Position numbers and translations under genes: made by a program
Origin: Combretum micranthum
Taxonomy: Eukaryota > Streptophyta > Magnoliopsida > Myrtales > Combretaceae
DNA length: 64,000 nucleotides
Assembly: GCA_024138025.1 (NCBI GenBank)
Contig: JAMXBD010000055.1
Span: 558,001 to 622,000 of the forward strand
Direction of reading: 5' to 3'
Shown: in pieces, positions 36,219 to 47,753 of the stretch
Layout: each line of letters begins with the position of its first letter
Position numbering within the stretch: position 1 is the first letter of the stretch
Notes under the pieces: model-generated
Database searches by the model: none
Seen by the model: only the letters and a program-made list of their open reading frames with translations
Told to the model about the DNA's origin: nothing

Positions 36219-36834
36219 TTAGGGTACAAGTGTAAGAATCCCACATGGAAAATGTGGATCTTATGTGAAGAATTTATAAAAAGGGAAAACACATTAACCT
36301 AATACCTTAAGGTTTTGGTTATAAATAGTGTCAAAAGTCTATTTGTGTAATCCTTTACAAAGCCCATTGGATTTCTCCCCATTGAAGGCATACTCTAGAT
36401 TCTAACAATTGGAATCAGAGCCTGGTTCGACTGCGAAGCTTCCATAATTAGCCCACCATGTGGAAAGAAGAGTTTTATGGTATGACTTGTTTGTGAAACC
36501 CATGATGAGTAAGCCACCCATAAAACAGATTTAGTAGAGTCAATTCGATAAGCTCTTGACAGAGAGTATGGCGTACCCTATTGTGAAGACTCATACTTGA
36601 GGGGGAGATTGTTAGGGTACAAGTGTAAGAATCCTACGTGGAAAATATGGGTCTCATATGAAGAGTTTATAAGAAGGAAATACCCATTAACTTATTGCCT
36701 TAAGGTTTTGGGTTATAGATTGTGTCAAAAGCCCATTTGTATAATCCTTCATAAAGCTCATTAGATTTCTCCCCATTGAGGCCTAAAAAGACAAAACATT
36801 CAGGTAAAATCCCTATAGATGTTGATCAAGTACC

Positions 36835-37720
36835 CTCCTTGAAGAATCTAACACTAATGGGGGAGATGTCGAAGATGAAATTGAGCAGCCCTAAGAGCCT
36901 CATCAACATATTAGACAATCTACTAGATACAGTATAGATGAATATGTGATGTTAACTGATGGAAGAGAACCTGAATGTTTTCAAGAAGCTATGCTATATG
37001 ATCAAAAGAAAGAGTGGGTCAAAGCCATGCAAGAAGAAATGAAGTCCTTGCATGAGAATAAGACTTATGATATGATGCAACTGCCTAAGGGTAAGAGATC
37101 CTTGAAAAAGAAATGGGTTTATAAGTTGAAGACTGATAAAAATAGCTCACAACTAAGGTACAAGGTAAGACTAGTTGTGAAGGGGTTCGGAGAGAAGAAA
37201 GGGGTTGACTTTGATGAAATTTTTTCACCGGAGTGAAGATGTCTTCCATTTTAGTTGTATTGAGTATTGCAGCCAGTTTAAACCTAGAAGTTGAATAACT
37301 AGATGTAAAGACTACAATCCTTCATGGTAACTTAGAGGAAGAAATCTATATCTTGTTTGTAGATTGAAAAAACGCTTATATGAGCTAAAATAGGCTCTAA
37401 GATAGTGGTACAAAAAATTTCAACTCCTTCATTATTGACCAGGGTTATACCAAGATTGCATTAGACCATTGTCTTCATCAAGAAATTTGTCAGTGTTGAG
37501 TTCATTATACTCCTACTTTATGTAGATGATATGATGATTATTGGCAATGATTCCAAGAAGATTAATGAATTAAAGATTGCTTTGAATAAGTCTTTTGCAA
37601 TGAAAGACTTAGGACCCGCACACCAAATTCTTGAAATGAGAATTATTAGAGACAGGAAGAGTCATAAATTGTGATTATCACAAGAGAGATATCCAAAAAA
37701 GGTTTTAGAGAGGTTCAACA
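36835..37720 (+). pseudogene. Degenerate copia reverse transcriptase
   Basis: From GGDVEDEIEQP (one stop inside) the frame continues as RQSTRYSIDEYVMLTDG, then EWVKAMQEEMKSLHENKTYD and KKKWVYKLK, typical of Ty1/copia pol. After FSP (about 37230) the frame shifts into KMSSILVVLSIAASLNLEVE. A further internal loss follows EEEIYI. The catalytic motif survives as LLYVDDMMIIGND (near 37520), and the thumb as FAMKDLGPAHQILEMRI. Several stops and frameshifts make it non-functional. Best likened to TNT1/Tork-type retrotransposon polyproteins. Confidence 0.9.
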
Positions 37721-37819
37721 TGAGCAAAGCCAAATCTATTTGTTCTTCACTTGCAGGTCACTTTAGGCTCAGTTCACTTCGATATTTAAAAGTGAGGCAG
37801 ACAAAGAAGAAATAAAGAA

Positions 37820-38480
37820 GATCCCATATGCTTCAGCACTTGGGAGTCTAATGTATGCTACAGTATGCACAATTTCAGATATTGTTCTTATTGTTGGTGT
37901 GATAAGCCCTATCTCTTGAATCCACGTAAAGAGCATTGGACCGCTGTTAAATGAATTCTCAGGGGCACTTCCAGATTATATTTGCAATTTAATGGTGGCA
38001 AAAAGCCTGTGTTGGAAGGGTTTTCAAATACTAATATAGGTGGTAATTTGGATTATAGGAAGTCCACTTCATGTTATCTGAATACTTATGCAGGGGGAGC
38101 GGTATCTTCGCAATCAAAGTTACAAAAGTGTCTTGCACTATCCACTACTGAGACAAAGTATATAGCTGTGACTGAAGCCTGCAAAAAAGTTTTATGGATG
38201 AAAAGGTTTTGAAAGAACTGGGTCAAAAGAAAGAAGATTTGATGGTGTTCTATGACAATCAAAGTGCCATACATCTCAGTAAGAATCCAATGTTCTATTC
38301 TAAATCTAAACACATTGATGTCAGGTATCATTGGATTTGAAATATATTGGAGTCAAAACAGTTGAAGCTTGAAAAGATTCATACTGATGAACATGCATCA
38401 AATATGATGACCAAGGCTCTACTTAAAGACAAGCTTGTCACCTATAAGAAGATTGCAGGAGTGATGAAACTCCCCATATG
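37820..38480 (+). pseudogene. Degenerate copia RNase H and pol C-terminus
   Basis: After VGSLMYATVCTISDI comes a damaged connection. Then LDYRKSTSCYLNTYAGGAVS, SKLQKCLALSTTETKYIAVT and EACKKVLWMK are recognisable RNase H blocks of Ty1/copia. The glutamate normally found in ALSTTEAEY is replaced by K, and a glycine in KSTSGY by C. Stops after WMKRF and elsewhere break the frame. The end, LEKIHTDEHASNMMTKAL, is the usual pol terminus just before the polypurine tract. Confidence 0.88.
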
Positions 38481-38483
38481 CAT

Positions 38484-38494
38484 TGGAGGGAGAG
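38484..38494 (+). other. Polypurine tract of the copia element
   Basis: TGGAGGGAGAG immediately precedes the 3' LTR (TGTTGGG at 38497), where plus-strand priming occurs in LTR elements. Confidence 0.7.
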
Positions 38495-38496
38495 TT

Positions 38497-39278
38497 TGTT
38501 GGGTTATAGATCCAACTCTTATGGTCTATAATCAAAGAGATCCTAAATATATATTGCATATATTTAGAAAAAATTGAAATAAAGGATATCCTAAATATAT
38601 GATATATACTTGGAAGAGGAATTTGAAATAGGAAGTTTTTTTGCATTAAAGGACATTCTAGAACTGTATACCGGCACTTGGAACACAAAGGCCGCCTACC
38701 TTTACAACACGATAGCCAGCATTTGAAATTTGCAATTTTGGCCATGAGCAGCAAATTGGCTAGGCCAGCTTCAATGCCACCAACCTAAGTGGGTACGTCA
38801 CTGGCGTACATGGGAAAGCCGCCGACGCACTAGGCAACATACAATGCTACTACAATTTTGGCATTTTCAACACCGGCCTTCAAACGCCAAAGCTGCCAGC
38901 CTACTTTTTGTTTCGTGCCCGCCTTCATGTTTTTGTATAAATACTTCTTGTTTTTGTTCCTAGGGTTTGGAATGAGTGTTGAGGATATCCTAAATCCTAA
39001 AGAGAGAATCTAGAGAGAGAAAGGAGCCTTTTTTGTTGAGAGTAATCCGCCGATTGTAGTGAGAATTGTGAGACCCACTAGTGATACCTAGTAAGAAATT
39101 GTGTAACCCATTATATTGATATAGTGGAAGTATTTGTGTGTGACAATCCCGTGGTTTTTTCCAAATTGGGATTTTTCACGTAAATCTTAGTGTGATTTAA
39201 ATTTCGCATTTTCTTTGATTAAAATTGTTATTATTATCACATCGATAAGAGGAAAAAAAGTTGAATCTTTTCCCAACA
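38497..39278 (+). repeat. 3' LTR of the copia element
   Basis: 782 bp, TGTTGGG...CCCAACA, colinear with the 5' LTR. It includes a TATA box near 38937 and the GAGAGTAATCC region. It is followed by the CATAC duplication. Confidence 0.9.
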
Positions 39279-39283
39279 CATAC

Positions 39284-41041
39284 AATTTTCTTTGGTTGAT
39301 ATAGGTGAGGTGGTTTAGGAAAAATATTGAGTGGCTGATGTATGCTACGTGGATATATACGTAATATATAATTACCAACTAGATAGTAATCAGTTTTCAA
39401 AATAACTACCACCTACATACTCATGTATTTAAAAATCATTAATAGTTATACATCATATAATCTTTTTTTATCAAGAAAATTTTATAGTTACACATCAAAA
39501 AAGGTAGCTCTCCTGAAATCACTCTCCTTTGACACAATTGATACTGTAGTTTTAGGAAAAGAGGAACTTGTGCCCATTATTTCCTATTCAAAATCGACCT
39601 TATTGGGATCAAGACCAGTTTCACGATGGTTCCCAAACTTTTAGTGTTGGATGACCTGATTCCTCGTCTTGGCTAAATTAAAATATGTTTAAGTAATCTA
39701 TTTTTTATTAGTATTTATATCAATATTTCATTTACCTCTGTATCTAATTTATGTTTAATATATCTATTTGGATAGTCTATTTTTATTGATATCTATATTA
39801 TATTTGTTTTATATCAGTATCTGATTTGTTTAATCGGTTTACGAATAAAAATATTTTTTTTTAATTGATATCTATTTTTTACAAATAATTTATTTTAAAT
39901 GATAAAAAATAAAGCTAAAACGATAAAAAAAATGACGAAACGAACATACAGATAATTTATATATGAGTAATTAAGATCAACTTGAGCTTGATTAGGTTTT
40001 CTTAGCTAATAAAATTAAATATTATGAGGTTTGAATTTTACCCAATAAACTAATTTAGTAATTCAAATTCAATTTTGACTTGGTTATGGTCCGAATCGAA
40101 TTTGGATAATTTATGCCTCTACTTTCATTGTCTGTAATTGGGATTTGTCAGCATTAAGTAAATGGTGAAGGAATGTGGCATCTTCCTTGTACTGGATGAT
40201 CAACAAGGCTATGAACGATTTAATTAATAAGAAAAATAATCTACATTATTAAAGTGTGCGTTGTAGTTGAACTCATCAATGGAAAAAGATAAATGTAAAT
40301 ATATAAACTAATGGACATGTTATTATCAATTTTAATGTCTTTAAAAAAATTTCTCCTGTATTTAATCTTGTAATCAGGCATTTTAAACAACCATGTGGAG
40401 TAAATTTTCGATGAAATGTAAAATTGCAATAAACATGAGATTTGCATACTTTAAATTTATATCACGAATTATGATTATTATTTTTTCAAAATTTTTAGAG
40501 ATGCGTTGGCAAAGAAAGCTAGATTCTAAATTTTATTAAAAATTTTGGTTTTTTTTTTTTGGCCATCTAAAATTTTTTGCTTATTTACAAATTTAAATGT
40601 CAGCATTAGAATTGTTATATCTATTTTAATTTTGGGTTATATATATATATATATATATATATGCAAGAAAGATGAATTGCTAGATTGGAATGAATTTCAT
40701 AGAAAAGAAACCACGGAAATGCTATAAACCTCGAATTTTCTTTCATAAAATAGCACCTAAACAAAATCCAAAGAAAATAGCGAGTAAAATAAAGGCATAT
40801 CATTGAGGGGAAACCAAAGGTGGATCAATCTTGCATCGTAAGAGGATTAACAATAAAATAAAATGCATATATAATTGACAGGAGATAAAGATTTATGTAT
40901 ATTGATCAAACTCAAAACAAAATATAGTAAAAATAAATCATACTTTTCAAAAAAACATCGTGTAACTCCATACATCTAACACAATCGAATTGTCTTCTTT
41001 AGTCCACCTTCTTCTTCGTGCTGTTGTTGTTTTAATTTTCT
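39284..41041. other. Intergenic, AT-rich, no gene seen
   Basis: Contains a block near 39690-39850 with repeated TCTATTTTTATTGATATCTA-like words also found elsewhere in the window, and a (TA)n tract at 40636-40662. The last part should be the 3' UTR of the minus-strand DUF3511 gene. Confidence 0.5.
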
Positions 41042-41386
41042 TTAAGCTCTGCCCATAATCTCATTGCACTTTTGCTTGATCCAGCGAAATCCATGTTTCA
41101 AAGAAGCCTTAATCTTACCTTCCATGGTATATATCTTATACTTTGCCACCCTCTTCTTTCTCTTCAATTCAGGAACATTCCACCATTTGTGATGTCCCGA
41201 GGAGGAAGATTTAGCTGCTCCCTTGGAGCGCCTTGGTGTAAGAGCCAAAGACCTCAAAGGGGGCCTATGTTGCTCCATATGATATAGATTGCCAAATTTA
41301 TTACCATTATTAACCTCTTTAATATCCTGATGACTGCTTCGACGAGATGAGGAAGAATCCTCAATCTCTAGCTTTCTTTCCCTCAT
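41042..41386 (-). CDS. DUF3511 family protein (114 aa, single exon)
   Basis: An uninterrupted 114-codon frame opens MRERKLEIEDSSSSRRSSH. Residues 65-114 form the DUF3511 domain, with the conserved core PELKRKKRVAKYKIYTMEGK and a following FRWIKQKC. DUF3511 proteins are small, basic, plant-specific and of unknown function; some are reported as stress- or development-responsive. The N-terminal half is polar and basic, with no signal peptide or membrane segment. The usual family C-terminus (a tyrosine-glycine-tryptophan type ending) is replaced by NEIMGRA, so the tail has diverged. The start is the only in-frame ATG before the domain. A single exon is normal for the family. Confidence 0.85.
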   Translation of the reverse strand: MRERKLEIEDSSSSRRSSHQDIKEVNNGNKFGNLYHMEQHRPPLRSLALTPRRSKGAAKSSSSGHHKWWNVPELKRKKRVAKYKIYTMEGKIKASLKHGFRWIKQKCNEIMGRA

Positions 41387-44300
41387 GGGTAGCGCTCAAT
41401 TTTTTTCTCTACGTCAAACGGGAGGCTTAGAGGTAAAAAATGGAGAGTACTTAGGTAAATATTTTTAGGCAATTACAAGAGAAGCATGTGACAAAAATAG
41501 GGTAGCACTTGTAGTTTATCTCTGTTTCCATTTGCAAAGGGGACACACATTTCTAATGAATCAAAGTTACTAATCCCTTCCAAGGAACACCTAGCTAAGT
41601 GATGGTTCTTTTGCATTATTAGTTGGAAACATTGCACTTGCAATGCCTTGACCATGATGTTATGAATTAAAGTTGTCTATCATATCAAATGTTGTCTTTG
41701 CATTGTCACGATCCCTCTAATTTTAGGGTTTCGTTACAATGAAAAACACAATGAGAAAACTATTACGATTTATTCATTTCACTAAATGAATAAGGTTGTA
41801 ATGGAATTTTTATTACGGATGAATGAAATAGAGCTATAATATGATTTTTCTTTATTAATTTTTTTTAAATTGTGATATTTTGAAAAAAGAAAAAGACTGT
41901 CCCAGCATTGAATTGATATTCATGAGTATGAATAAAGAATGATTATTCAATGTTTTGTATAATCGGAATTTATCGTGGAATCACTATTCAGCAAACTAAA
42001 CATCATAATAGCTATTAGTAAGGAATAAAGCTGTAATAGAATTGCAATTACAGTGAAGTAAACGAACAATTAGAGATAAAAGAAAAATCGATTGCATTTA
42101 ATGTATCTTTTTACATGATTTATCAATATAACGATTATGTATTGCCTAAAGAAAAATTTCACAATCGTCCATGATGACTTATTTGTTATCATATCTAATA
42201 GTATGAGATGGATATTGTAGAGGTTTTTTTTTTTTTTCAAAAAAGACAGTTGTAAGAAAATACAAATAAAAATATTTGTTTATCATGCGCCATATCTAAG
42301 AGTATAAGATAGATATGGAGAGTATATAGGAAATCTAAATATCAAGAACTGCAAAAAAGTGTTCATAATTTTAATTTAAACACATTACAAACTATTACTA
42401 AGGGAGGAGTGCTCAACTGCTATTTGCATCATTGGTAAAAAAAATTCGAATCTATTATAATATATAATTTTATAATTTACTTTTTGTGTTGCTATCTTTT
42501 CAATGTTTTATTTTCATATTGTATCATTTTATGAAAATACATCTGGTTTTAAGGATGACTTTAAATACTTACAACTTATAAAACAAACGAGAGAGAAAAT
42601 TTTTTTGATGAGTAATCCTTTACCAATTTTAGATTTTTACACATTTATTATAAGTTATTTATGTCATGTTACTTGGTTTTAAGCTTTAAGTATAATAATA
42701 TAGGGAAAAACTTGGGTTAAGTCGTGTAAAACGACTTCTAGGGAAGATGCAAGATCACCATTGGATCTTGTATAAAAGTTATAGGATTTGTTTAAAAGGT
42801 AATAGGTATGATAAGTTGAAAAAAGTGTAATGTGGTAGGTAGGTTAGCGACTTAATTCAAGTAGGTCCCTAATAATGTATAGTAATAATAATAATAAAAA
42901 CCTAGAACGAACTAATGTATACGCATGCATATGCAATTTTTTTAGAGCAGGGGATCATATTTTATGGAGGGTACATATAGTTGCTTGATTTATAAGCAAG
43001 TATTGTAATCTCTAAATTACAAAAGAAAAAAAATGAAAAAGGAAAAAGAAAATGAATGCAGACGCATATTTGTCATTTGATTTTAAACTTTGTTTGTTTC
43101 ATTTTTCATCAAACATTGTTTTATTAAACTTAGCATAGGATTTGATTCCTAAACTTTCTTGAAATGCATACTTAATTACTTAAAGTATAATATAGTCAAT
43201 TCAATATTTAATTATTGTTTTTTATTTCTTAATACTGTTTAGCTAACAAAATTAACTTTGTTTGCTGAGGCCAATAAACTAGAAAAGTGACATGTATCAA
43301 GAAAACTATAAAATTAGATAATTACAACATAATATTAAATTAAACAATCATGTAACCAGATTAATTATTAGCGACTTTAATGTGTATCTTAATCTATCAA
43401 CTATCTAATCTTATAGTTTTTTTTTTTTATTGCCATTTGAGACATGTCATTCCCCATTCATTGGGGGTATCAATATAGTAAATGGAGTTAATTTTTTCGG
43501 CTAAGGTAATATTAATGAATATGAAAATTGTAATTAGGTATTAGATTGGCTATTTCCAATATTAGGTAGTTGATTGTATATTTAGAGAAAGTTTAAACAT
43601 AATATTAACCTAAAGTATATAGATCCTAAAGACTATTCTACCAATCGATTTTTTTCCTTAATTAATTATAGCCAAAACATTATTATCTCGTTAAGGAAAT
43701 TTTAGTAAATAAGTATCTAGAGTGCATTTGGTTCGTTGGCTTACTATCTGTTTCATATCTATTTCAATCAGACTATATGTCAAAAATAGATATAAATAAA
43801 AATAATTCATAAGACCTTACGAATCAGATACAAATAAAACACAAATACAAATGAAAAATAGATTATCCAAATAAATCCTAAAACCTTAAAGTCCGCATGA
43901 GAATCGGAGCATGGTGATTGGTGAGCAATTCCTGCGATTCAGATCATGGTCGAAATTCCAAGTCATACCGAGGTACACACGCAGTTTATCCCTTTAAAAA
44001 TCCTTTTCAATAGTCAAATATCCCTTATGGGTGCCAAGATATGAACTCAACTTATTAAAGTATGACATGACGTAGGAGCAAATGCACCAGCAATTTTGGT
44101 TTCCACATCTGATGGCCTATCCTTAGAAAAATGAATTACTGATGATAATACGTGGGGTATGATATATAAGCATTAATATTATATGTTAAAATTTATCCAT
44201 ATTTATATGTTATTAATTAATTCATATAATAGGTTAATACTATTAAAATCTTTCTTCTGTTCTCGCCCAATAGGGATAGAGGAGTTCTTAATGAAAAATT

Positions 44301-45180
44301 GTTGCCTCCATCCTTTGGCCAATGCTATTCCTAAACAATTATTATTCAAGAATGTCCTATCCATTGCAATTAGGGTTTCAAACGAGTTAAATCAAGATGG
44401 TATAGTGTTGAGCTCACACTCGAGCTCAACTCAAAAGTTCAAAGTTCAAACTTAGCTTCAGTTCAAATAAACACATGAAGCTTGAGTACGACTCAATAAA
44501 TTAGTCAAATAGCTTGAGTTTGAGCTCAATTTGACTACTTTGAAAATAATTCGACTAAATATCGAGCTGGTTCAAATAGTTTATGAATCGGTATAATTTA
44601 TTTGCATTCCCAATTGCAGCCAAACGTAATAGGATCATCTTAGTTACAAAGAGGGAGAATATAGGCCACGAGATTATCCAGTTTGGAACTTCTCAATCCA
44701 AGATTCTATTATGACACGTAAACAGATATCAAGATGTTTCCCAACATACTTACATGACTATGTTACATCATAGGATCCAGCACAAGAAGTGTAACAGCAC
44801 ATACACGTAAAATCTGTTTTCTTTTACATGCAAATATTAGGACAGTTGGAAAGTGTAAACAATACAGCTAGATTTTGTAACCACTTACAAGTTGTGTAAG
44901 TCACAACTGATATAAAGGAAGGAAACAATAGAGAACAGGATATGCAAAAATTTTACCCAAAACTGTAACTCTTAGGAGCCTCTGGAAGCTCGAATTCCAG
45001 CATTCCTTTCCTTAAAAACATTTATCACCAAACCATTTTACTCTTATTCATCGTCATCCTCGCAAACAATACAAACACAACCCTAATTTTCAAAACTTGA
45101 AACAGTGAGCGGAGAAACTTACTTGAGGCTTAAGAAAGTCACAACTGATAGTGAGAGCAAACTTTTCTTAGGGTAAATCT
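41387..45180. other. Upstream region of the DUF3511 gene and intergenic DNA
   Basis: No gene recognised. A MITE-like block spans roughly 41720-42075, with TTACAATG/CATTAC-type words and AGCAAACTAAAC near one end. Another near 43730-43870 has ATTTGGTTCG at the left and AGATACAAATAAAA words. A block at 44400-44590 is dense in GAGCTC/CTCGAG-like words and resembles 18770-19020. Confidence 0.45.
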
Positions 45181-45192
45181 GTTGAAAGGCTG

Positions 45193-45219
45193 TGGGCTTT
45201 CTTTGCGAGGATGTGGGCC
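45193..45219. promoter_or_regulatory. Pair of site II-like TGGGC[T/C] motifs
   Basis: TGGGCT (45193-45198) and TGGGCC (45214-45219) lie 15 bp apart. Such pairs are typical of promoters of plant ribosomal and mitochondrial genes. On the minus strand a donor-like CTCAA|GTAAGT follows near 45120, and a short frame MLEFELPEAPKSYSFG ends at about 44957. No known gene was identified, so this may be a decayed or partial promoter. Confidence 0.3.
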
Positions 45220-45639
45220 AATATTTGGCTTATTAGATTTCATTTTTTTTTTCCATCTCATATTTTGTGAATCTTTACTTAGATCAAGTTGAATTTAACA
45301 GTATTGAGCTGCACTTTTTCCTTCACTGATTAATAGTTCAAAGTTTGCAATGTGTTAAATATATTTAACTTGCAATCTTATTTTAGATATTGATATAATC
45401 AATACATAAAAATAGAAAAAGCTTTCATCATTGCAATCTTATTTTAGAACATGTCTGAATCATAGCAATGGCAATGAGCTAACTCGCCGAGGATAATAAA
45501 TTTTAGTAACCCAATTGCCATATGAATATGGAAATGGTAAAACAAAAAAGTAAAAAGACAAACGGTATATAGACAATCTAAAAACGACACATCTCTTATA
45601 CGTATATATAGGTGACATATATCCACAAAAATACCCACG

Positions 45640-46165
45640 CAATTATGGAATGAAAGCTGGGACCCTAATCGGAAAAAAAAAAAATCCCATATGCAGATGG
45701 CATGAATAAAACTTAAAAAGAAAAAGACTATTGGGAAAACTTGAATTTGAAAACAAGACTTTAAGGTGATTCTTACTAATTAATAGAAGGGTTGTTGTAA
45801 ATCATCGTATTTGAATGAAGATGATCTCTTATTGTAATAGTCTTATAACAGTCATACAGGTAAACCGTGGTGGTACCATATGATTTAAGGGTAGGTAATT
45901 AGCATATGAAAGCAACTACCCCAAACTTATATTAAAAGGAAAAAAAAAATAGAAAGAAAAGCGATATTACCGGCTAATTGGGAGAATCTTATCTAACCCT
46001 TCAACAACAATTGACTTACTGTTACAAGCCTATTCTATTGACCACCATTAACCTGCTTCACTGATGGAAGCCTAAAATAGTAAATATAAAAACTCTGCTT
46101 TCTTCATAGTTCCATATATGAATCAATCTTAGAAGAAGCATCCACATGGTCTTAGATCCCTTCTT
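45640..46165. repeat. Diverged duplicate block A (partner at 54.7-55.2 kb)
   Basis: Colinear by eye with 54700-55210. A 25-bp stretch is identical (46121-46145 and 55169-55193). Both copies also share ATCCCATA, CTATTGGGA, GGCCTATTC/AGCCTATTC and GACCACCAT words. In copy A the minus-strand frame is broken a few codons in. No transposon termini seen. Confidence 0.6.
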
Positions 46166-47753
46166 AATGAACAAATATTAACCCCAACTTACATTATTTT
46201 CAAAAATACAAGAGCTCATAAACCCCTCTTTCCTCTTCTTAAATTGGCACCGCCCTTCCCTCTTGTGTAGCTTGAAGTTGTTTCCAACTCTAAGACGTTG
46301 ATAAGGTAAGCCAAAGACCATAGATCAAAATCTTTGTCTTATATTGCTTTGTAATTATTTAGGAATTGAATGTTGTAGACTTTCTAACCTTAAAATGTTG
46401 AATTTTTATGGACACAAGACTAAACAAGAAATAACAAAGTTAGGGGACACTTTCACAAATTGTTTTAGGCCTTTAACATATTAATTTTAGTGCATCGAAT
46501 GTAAACATAAAATTGAAGGAAAATTTTAGGATTTAATATTCTCTGATTCAAAGATGATATATATAGAATAAAAATTGGGGCTTTAGATGCAGAAGAAATG
46601 ATGAATCATATTAAGGCTATGTAGGCTTGACCTAGATCGTAAGCCTAATCGATCCAAGCATTTCTCAAGGAATCAAAGGCCAATTTTTATGTTTGTTAAT
46701 CGGGCAATTCTAATATATCTCTTTTAATGCTTTTAAGTTACTTTTTTGGAAATAAAACAAGGAGAGACCGATACCTAAACCTAAGACATAATTAAAGACC
46801 TATAAGTATCTAACTTTTTTATTTCATAAATTAGGAATTGGTTTGGAGTTTCTAAAGTTAAGTAAGAATCTGGGTACATGACTATTACTATTGAATGGAT
46901 GTGTATGCGCGTTTAGTAATAGTGAATTAATAATAATTTGACCAATAATTCAATTGTTCGATAATTGTGCACATACATGGTTGTTTATTTGCCAACAGCT
47001 ATAGAACCCAGATAAGCCCATACTTTCAAAACTCTATCTCTAGAAAATTAATCCACACTCTTAAAACCCTGTCACAGGGATAGTATGGTTCCACACATTC
47101 AAATATTGCATTGTTAAAAACTAAACTTTGTGGATATCATAGGTTCCATACTTTCAAAATCGATCTCCTAGGAGCATATGTATCTATACTTTCAAAATTA
47201 GCCTCTAAGTAACATATAAGGGTTTACACATTAAAAAATGATCAATTTTTTAAATTCTAAATGGAGTATGTTCTTCAAATACATTTAACTTTATTTAAAC
47301 TAAAATTGTGATGTTTTATATGTTTATTGAGTAAATTACATCAATAGGTATCAACACTTGAAAGAAATTCATTTAAGGAATTAACATTTTAAGTGGTTAA
47401 AAAGATAAAGCAACATTTTGTAAAGTGAGTAAAATAATATATTAATAATTGACTATTGAGAAAAACTAAGTAAACTTAATTAAAAACCAATTCAAAGCAT
47501 TGATAACTTAGATTAGTTTTGCAAAACGTTAATACATCATTTGATATTTTTATGAAACGCTGATTTTTCTATGTAATCACTCAAAACATAAATACCTTCA
47601 ACAAATTTATTCTCAAATGTTGATACCTTTTTATGTAATTTATTTTATATTTATTTGTTATGTTAAAAATTACAAGCATGCATGTGATTTGACATTCCAT
47701 TGTGTTTGCATGTAATATTTACTTTTATAAAGCTTTGTCATTCACCGCTTTTT
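46166..47753. other. Intergenic, no gene seen
   Basis: AT-rich. Near 47015-47200 a CATACTTTCAAAA/CTATACTTTCAAAA word recurs three times with a following ATCTC-like word, a weak short repeat. No coding homology. Confidence 0.5.

Larger units (their letters stand above)
31845..36779 (+). repeat. Tandem array of TRIM-like units sharing LTRs
   Basis: Each full unit is an LTR of about 192 bp (TGTTAAGGTGCAAGTGTGAG...CCTAACA), then a primer-binding site (TGGTATCAGAGCC), an internal part of about 155-160 bp, and a polypurine tract (GAGGGGGAGA). Primer-binding sites start at 31846, 32196, 32549, 32889, 33231, 33571 and 36410. LTRs are 32002-32193, 32355-32546, about 32705-32886, 33044-33228, 33386-33568, 33758-33764 joined to 36219-36407, and 36610-36779. 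The last LTR is cut off at its 3' end where copia pol begins. There is no coding capacity. Sizes and signals fit terminal-repeat retrotransposons in miniature, mobilised in trans. LTRs 3, 4 and 5 share one deletion of their start and polypurine tract, showing that part of the array grew by duplication of a damaged unit. Confidence 0.85.
31096..39278 (+). mobile_element. Ty1/copia LTR retrotransposon, complete insertion but dead, with chimeric interior
   Basis: The direct LTRs are 31096-31843 and 38497-39278. They are flanked by a perfect 5-bp duplication, CATAC (31091-31095 and 39279-39283). A primer-binding site complementary to initiator tRNA-Met (TGATATCAAAGCC, canonical TGGTATCAGAGCC) follows the 5' LTR. 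A polypurine tract (GGAGGGAGAG) precedes the 3' LTR. Only the 3' half of pol survives (reverse transcriptase and RNase H, with several stops and frameshifts); gag, protease and integrase are missing. In their place are a tandem TRIM array and a nested gypsy-type solo LTR. The LTRs align along their length but carry many substitutions and small indels, so the insertion is old. Confidence 0.9.
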
